Source: UBA10110 sp964354145 (GTDB lineage: Bacteria; Patescibacteriota; Kazan-3B-28; UBA10110). From it: DNA of 12,181 nt. Positions 10,556-12,181 of the stretch are shown here, piece after piece. The position numbers and the translations under genes were made by a program. The notes below the pieces were generated by a model. It was given only the letters and a program-made list of their open reading frames with translations, did not search any database and was not told the DNA's origin. The stretch's first letter is position 1. Each line of letters begins with the position of its first letter. The stretch lies in contig CAYGXX010000020.1 of assembly GCA_964354145.1 (NCBI GenBank), positions 1 through 12,181 on the forward strand, read 5' to 3'.

Positions 10556-12181
10556 TCATTTAACCAGTTGAGCTTGAATGTCTTCTACCCGCACAAACTC
10601 GACTTGATCACCCTCTTTGGCTTTGGCGGCGATATCAACCAAAAAACCAAAGTCACCGTGAGTAGCCGTCTCCACCTCTTCTGCCACTGATTTAATATTT
10701 TTGATTACTCCTTCACCAATCCTCTCACCACCGCGATAAACCCGAAAAAGATAACCTCGCTTGGCTTGGCCTTTCTCTACTTTGCAGCCAATAATCTTAC
10801 TCTTAGCAGTACTCATAAATATTTTTAGCACTTTCCCGGTAGCTTCCACGCTTTCCTGTCTTTCCCAGCCTCCCGCCTCCACTAATAATTTGCCTAGATC
10901 ATCAGTCAAATTATAGATAATATCATAAGAGAGAATATTGATGCCATCCTTTTTAGCCATCTTGGCAGCGCCAGGCAAGGTTCCTACCTTAAACCCCACC
11001 ACGAAAGCCCCGCCCCCCTGGGCCGTCAAAATATCTGATTCACTAATATTCCCTGCCCCCTCGCTGATAATATTAATGACATTTCCTCGGCTGGTTTTCA
11101 AATTAGCTAAAGCCCCCGTAATTGCCTGAAGGGACCCTTGAACATCCGCTTTGACCACTATATTCAAATCTCCTCCCTGGCGAGTTTTCATCTGTTCCAC
11201 CAAGGCCCCAAAATCAGCCTTCCCACCGGTCAGCTTCCGGCCAGCCGCTACCTTGCGGCTAGCAGCTAATTGGCGGGCTGACTTCTCATCTTCTGTAACT
11301 GCTAATATCTCACCAACCTGAGGGATATCCATGAATCCAACTACCCGCACGGGAGTTGACGGCCCTGCTTGATTAATTCTCTTACCCGCATGGTCGTATA
11401 GGGCACGCACCTTTCCATAGGTATTTCCAGCAACAAAAATATCTCCCACCTTCAACGTGCCAGATTTGACGATCACTGTTGCTAACTGACCTACCTTGAT
11501 GTCCTGCTGGGCTTCAATAATCACTCCCTTGGCCAAACCAGTAAGGGGTGCTTTTAACTCCGCCATATCCGCTGTCAGACAAACCAGCTCCAGCAACTCG
11601 TCCACTCCCTCACCCGTTTTAGCTGAAACACCCACCAAAGGGACTTTACCTCCCCAATCTTCCGTTAAAATACTCTGAGCAGCCAGATCTTGCTTGACCC
11701 GCTCCACATTCGCCCCCGGCCGATCAATCTTAGTAACCGCTACTATTACCGGTACATTGACTGCCTTAGTTAGATCAATGGCTTCAATAGTTTGGGGTTT
11801 AACGCTCTCATCCGCCGCCACCACCAAAATTACGACGTCAGTTACCTTAGTACCCTGCGCTCGGATTGAACCGAAAGCTTCATGCCCGGGGGTGTCGAGA
11901 AAGGTGATCTTCTTACCACGGCATTCAACTTGATAAGCGCCCATATGTTGAGTGATACCACCCGATTCTTTCTCGGCTACTTTAGTTTTGCGAATATAGT
12001 CAAGGAGAGAAGTTTTTCCATGATCAACGTGCCCCATTATAGTAACCACCGGGGCCCGGGGAACTAAGTCTCCGGCTGTCTCCACAGCGGTGTCAGCTGC
12101 CTCTGTCTCGCCCTCACGCAATTTAATCTTCAATCCAAAATCATCAGCCACAATCGCCGCAGTATCAAAATCAATATTATC
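10556..12181 (-). CDS. infB: Translation initiation factor IF-2 (5' end beyond right edge)
   Basis: The reading frame is open to the right edge, so the start lies outside. The first visible residues, DNIDFDTAAI, match the segment of IF-2 just before the G domain. IF-2 is the GTPase that places fMet-tRNA on the 30S subunit and joins subunits. Seen are: G1 GHVDHGKTS (about 50-58 of the fragment), GGITQHMGAYQV (switch I), G3 DTPGHEAF, G4 as TKID where NKID is usual, and G5 SAKTGEGVDELLE. Domains II and III follow, then the fMet-tRNA-binding C2 domain (KIIGCKVEKGQAKRGYLFRVYR). The C-terminus, with THGDFGFLVDI in place of the more usual ECG form, is divergent but in frame. It leads infB-rbfA-nrnA, with element R4 after its stop. 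Confidence 0.96.
   Translation of the reverse strand, partial: DNIDFDTAAIVADDFGLKIKLREGETEAADTAVETAGDLVPRAPVVTIMGHVDHGKTSLLDYIRKTKVAEKESGGITQHMGAYQVECRGKKITFLDTPGHEAFGSIRAQGTKVTDVVILVVAADESVKPQTIEAIDLTKAVNVPVIVAVTKIDRPGANVERVKQDLAAQSILTEDWGGKVPLVGVSAKTGEGVDELLELVCLTADMAELKAPLTGLAKGVIIEAQQDIKVGQLATVIVKSGTLKVGDIFVAGNTYGKVRALYDHAGKRINQAGPSTPVRVVGFMDIPQVGEILAVTEDEKSARQLAASRKVAAGRKLTGGKADFGALVEQMKTRQGGDLNIVVKADVQGSLQAITGALANLKTSRGNVINIISEGAGNISESDILTAQGGGAFVVGFKVGTLPGAAKMAKKDGINILSYDIIYNLTDDLGKLLVEAGGWERQESVEATGKVLKIFMSTAKSKIIGCKVEKGQAKRGYLFRVYRGGERIGEGVIKNIKSVAEEVETATHGDFGFLVDIAAKAKEGDQVEFVRVEDIQAQLVK

Overview
The window is compact bacterial chromosome carrying housekeeping genes: DNA uptake and repair (topA fragment, dprA, uvrB), ribosome and tRNA maturation (trmD, khpA, rpsP, DUF177/yceD, rpmF, rnc, rbfA, nrnA), transcription (nusB) and translation initiation (infB). 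Several traits fit a reduced genome such as a candidate-phyla (Patescibacteria/CPR-like) bacterium, but I cannot prove this without a search. No fatty-acid genes lie between rpmF and rnc. rimM is absent between khpA and trmD. TrmD is short, several starts are TTG, and stop codons of converging genes overlap.

Layout. Minus strand at 1-972: dprA then topA, whose 3' part is off the window. Plus strand 1036-2067: an AI-2E/PerM-type membrane protein converging on uvrB. Minus strand 6144 down to 2064: rpsP, khpA, trmD, uvrB in one direction behind a promoter at 6181-6209. Minus strand 6718-6260: a small unrecognised protein with three zinc-binding-like modules, which has its own strong promoter, structured leader and terminator. 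Plus strand 7099-9073: a tight DUF177-rpmF-nusB-rnc operon behind a promoter at 7049-7077. Minus strand from the right edge to 9070: infB, rbfA, nrnA, converging on rnc.

The most unusual content is a family of dispersed, elaborately folded intergenic elements of about 150-170 bp: R1 at 4112-4276, R2 at 5102-5250 preceded by a partial copy at 5034-5094, R3 at 6869-7019 and R4 at 10379-10547. All have the same orientation. Each has nested inverted repeats whose arm sequences differ between copies while pairing is kept, conserved unpaired motifs (ATTGGAG, CGAC, a GNA/GAGA internal loop), and a final 22-bp perfect palindrome centred on TTTCTAGAAA. Three copies sit between genes of minus-strand operons, two of them about 10 bp after a stop codon. 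I know of no named family that matches. A second small palindromic repeat occurs twice, once downstream of trmD and once in frame inside the DUF177 gene.
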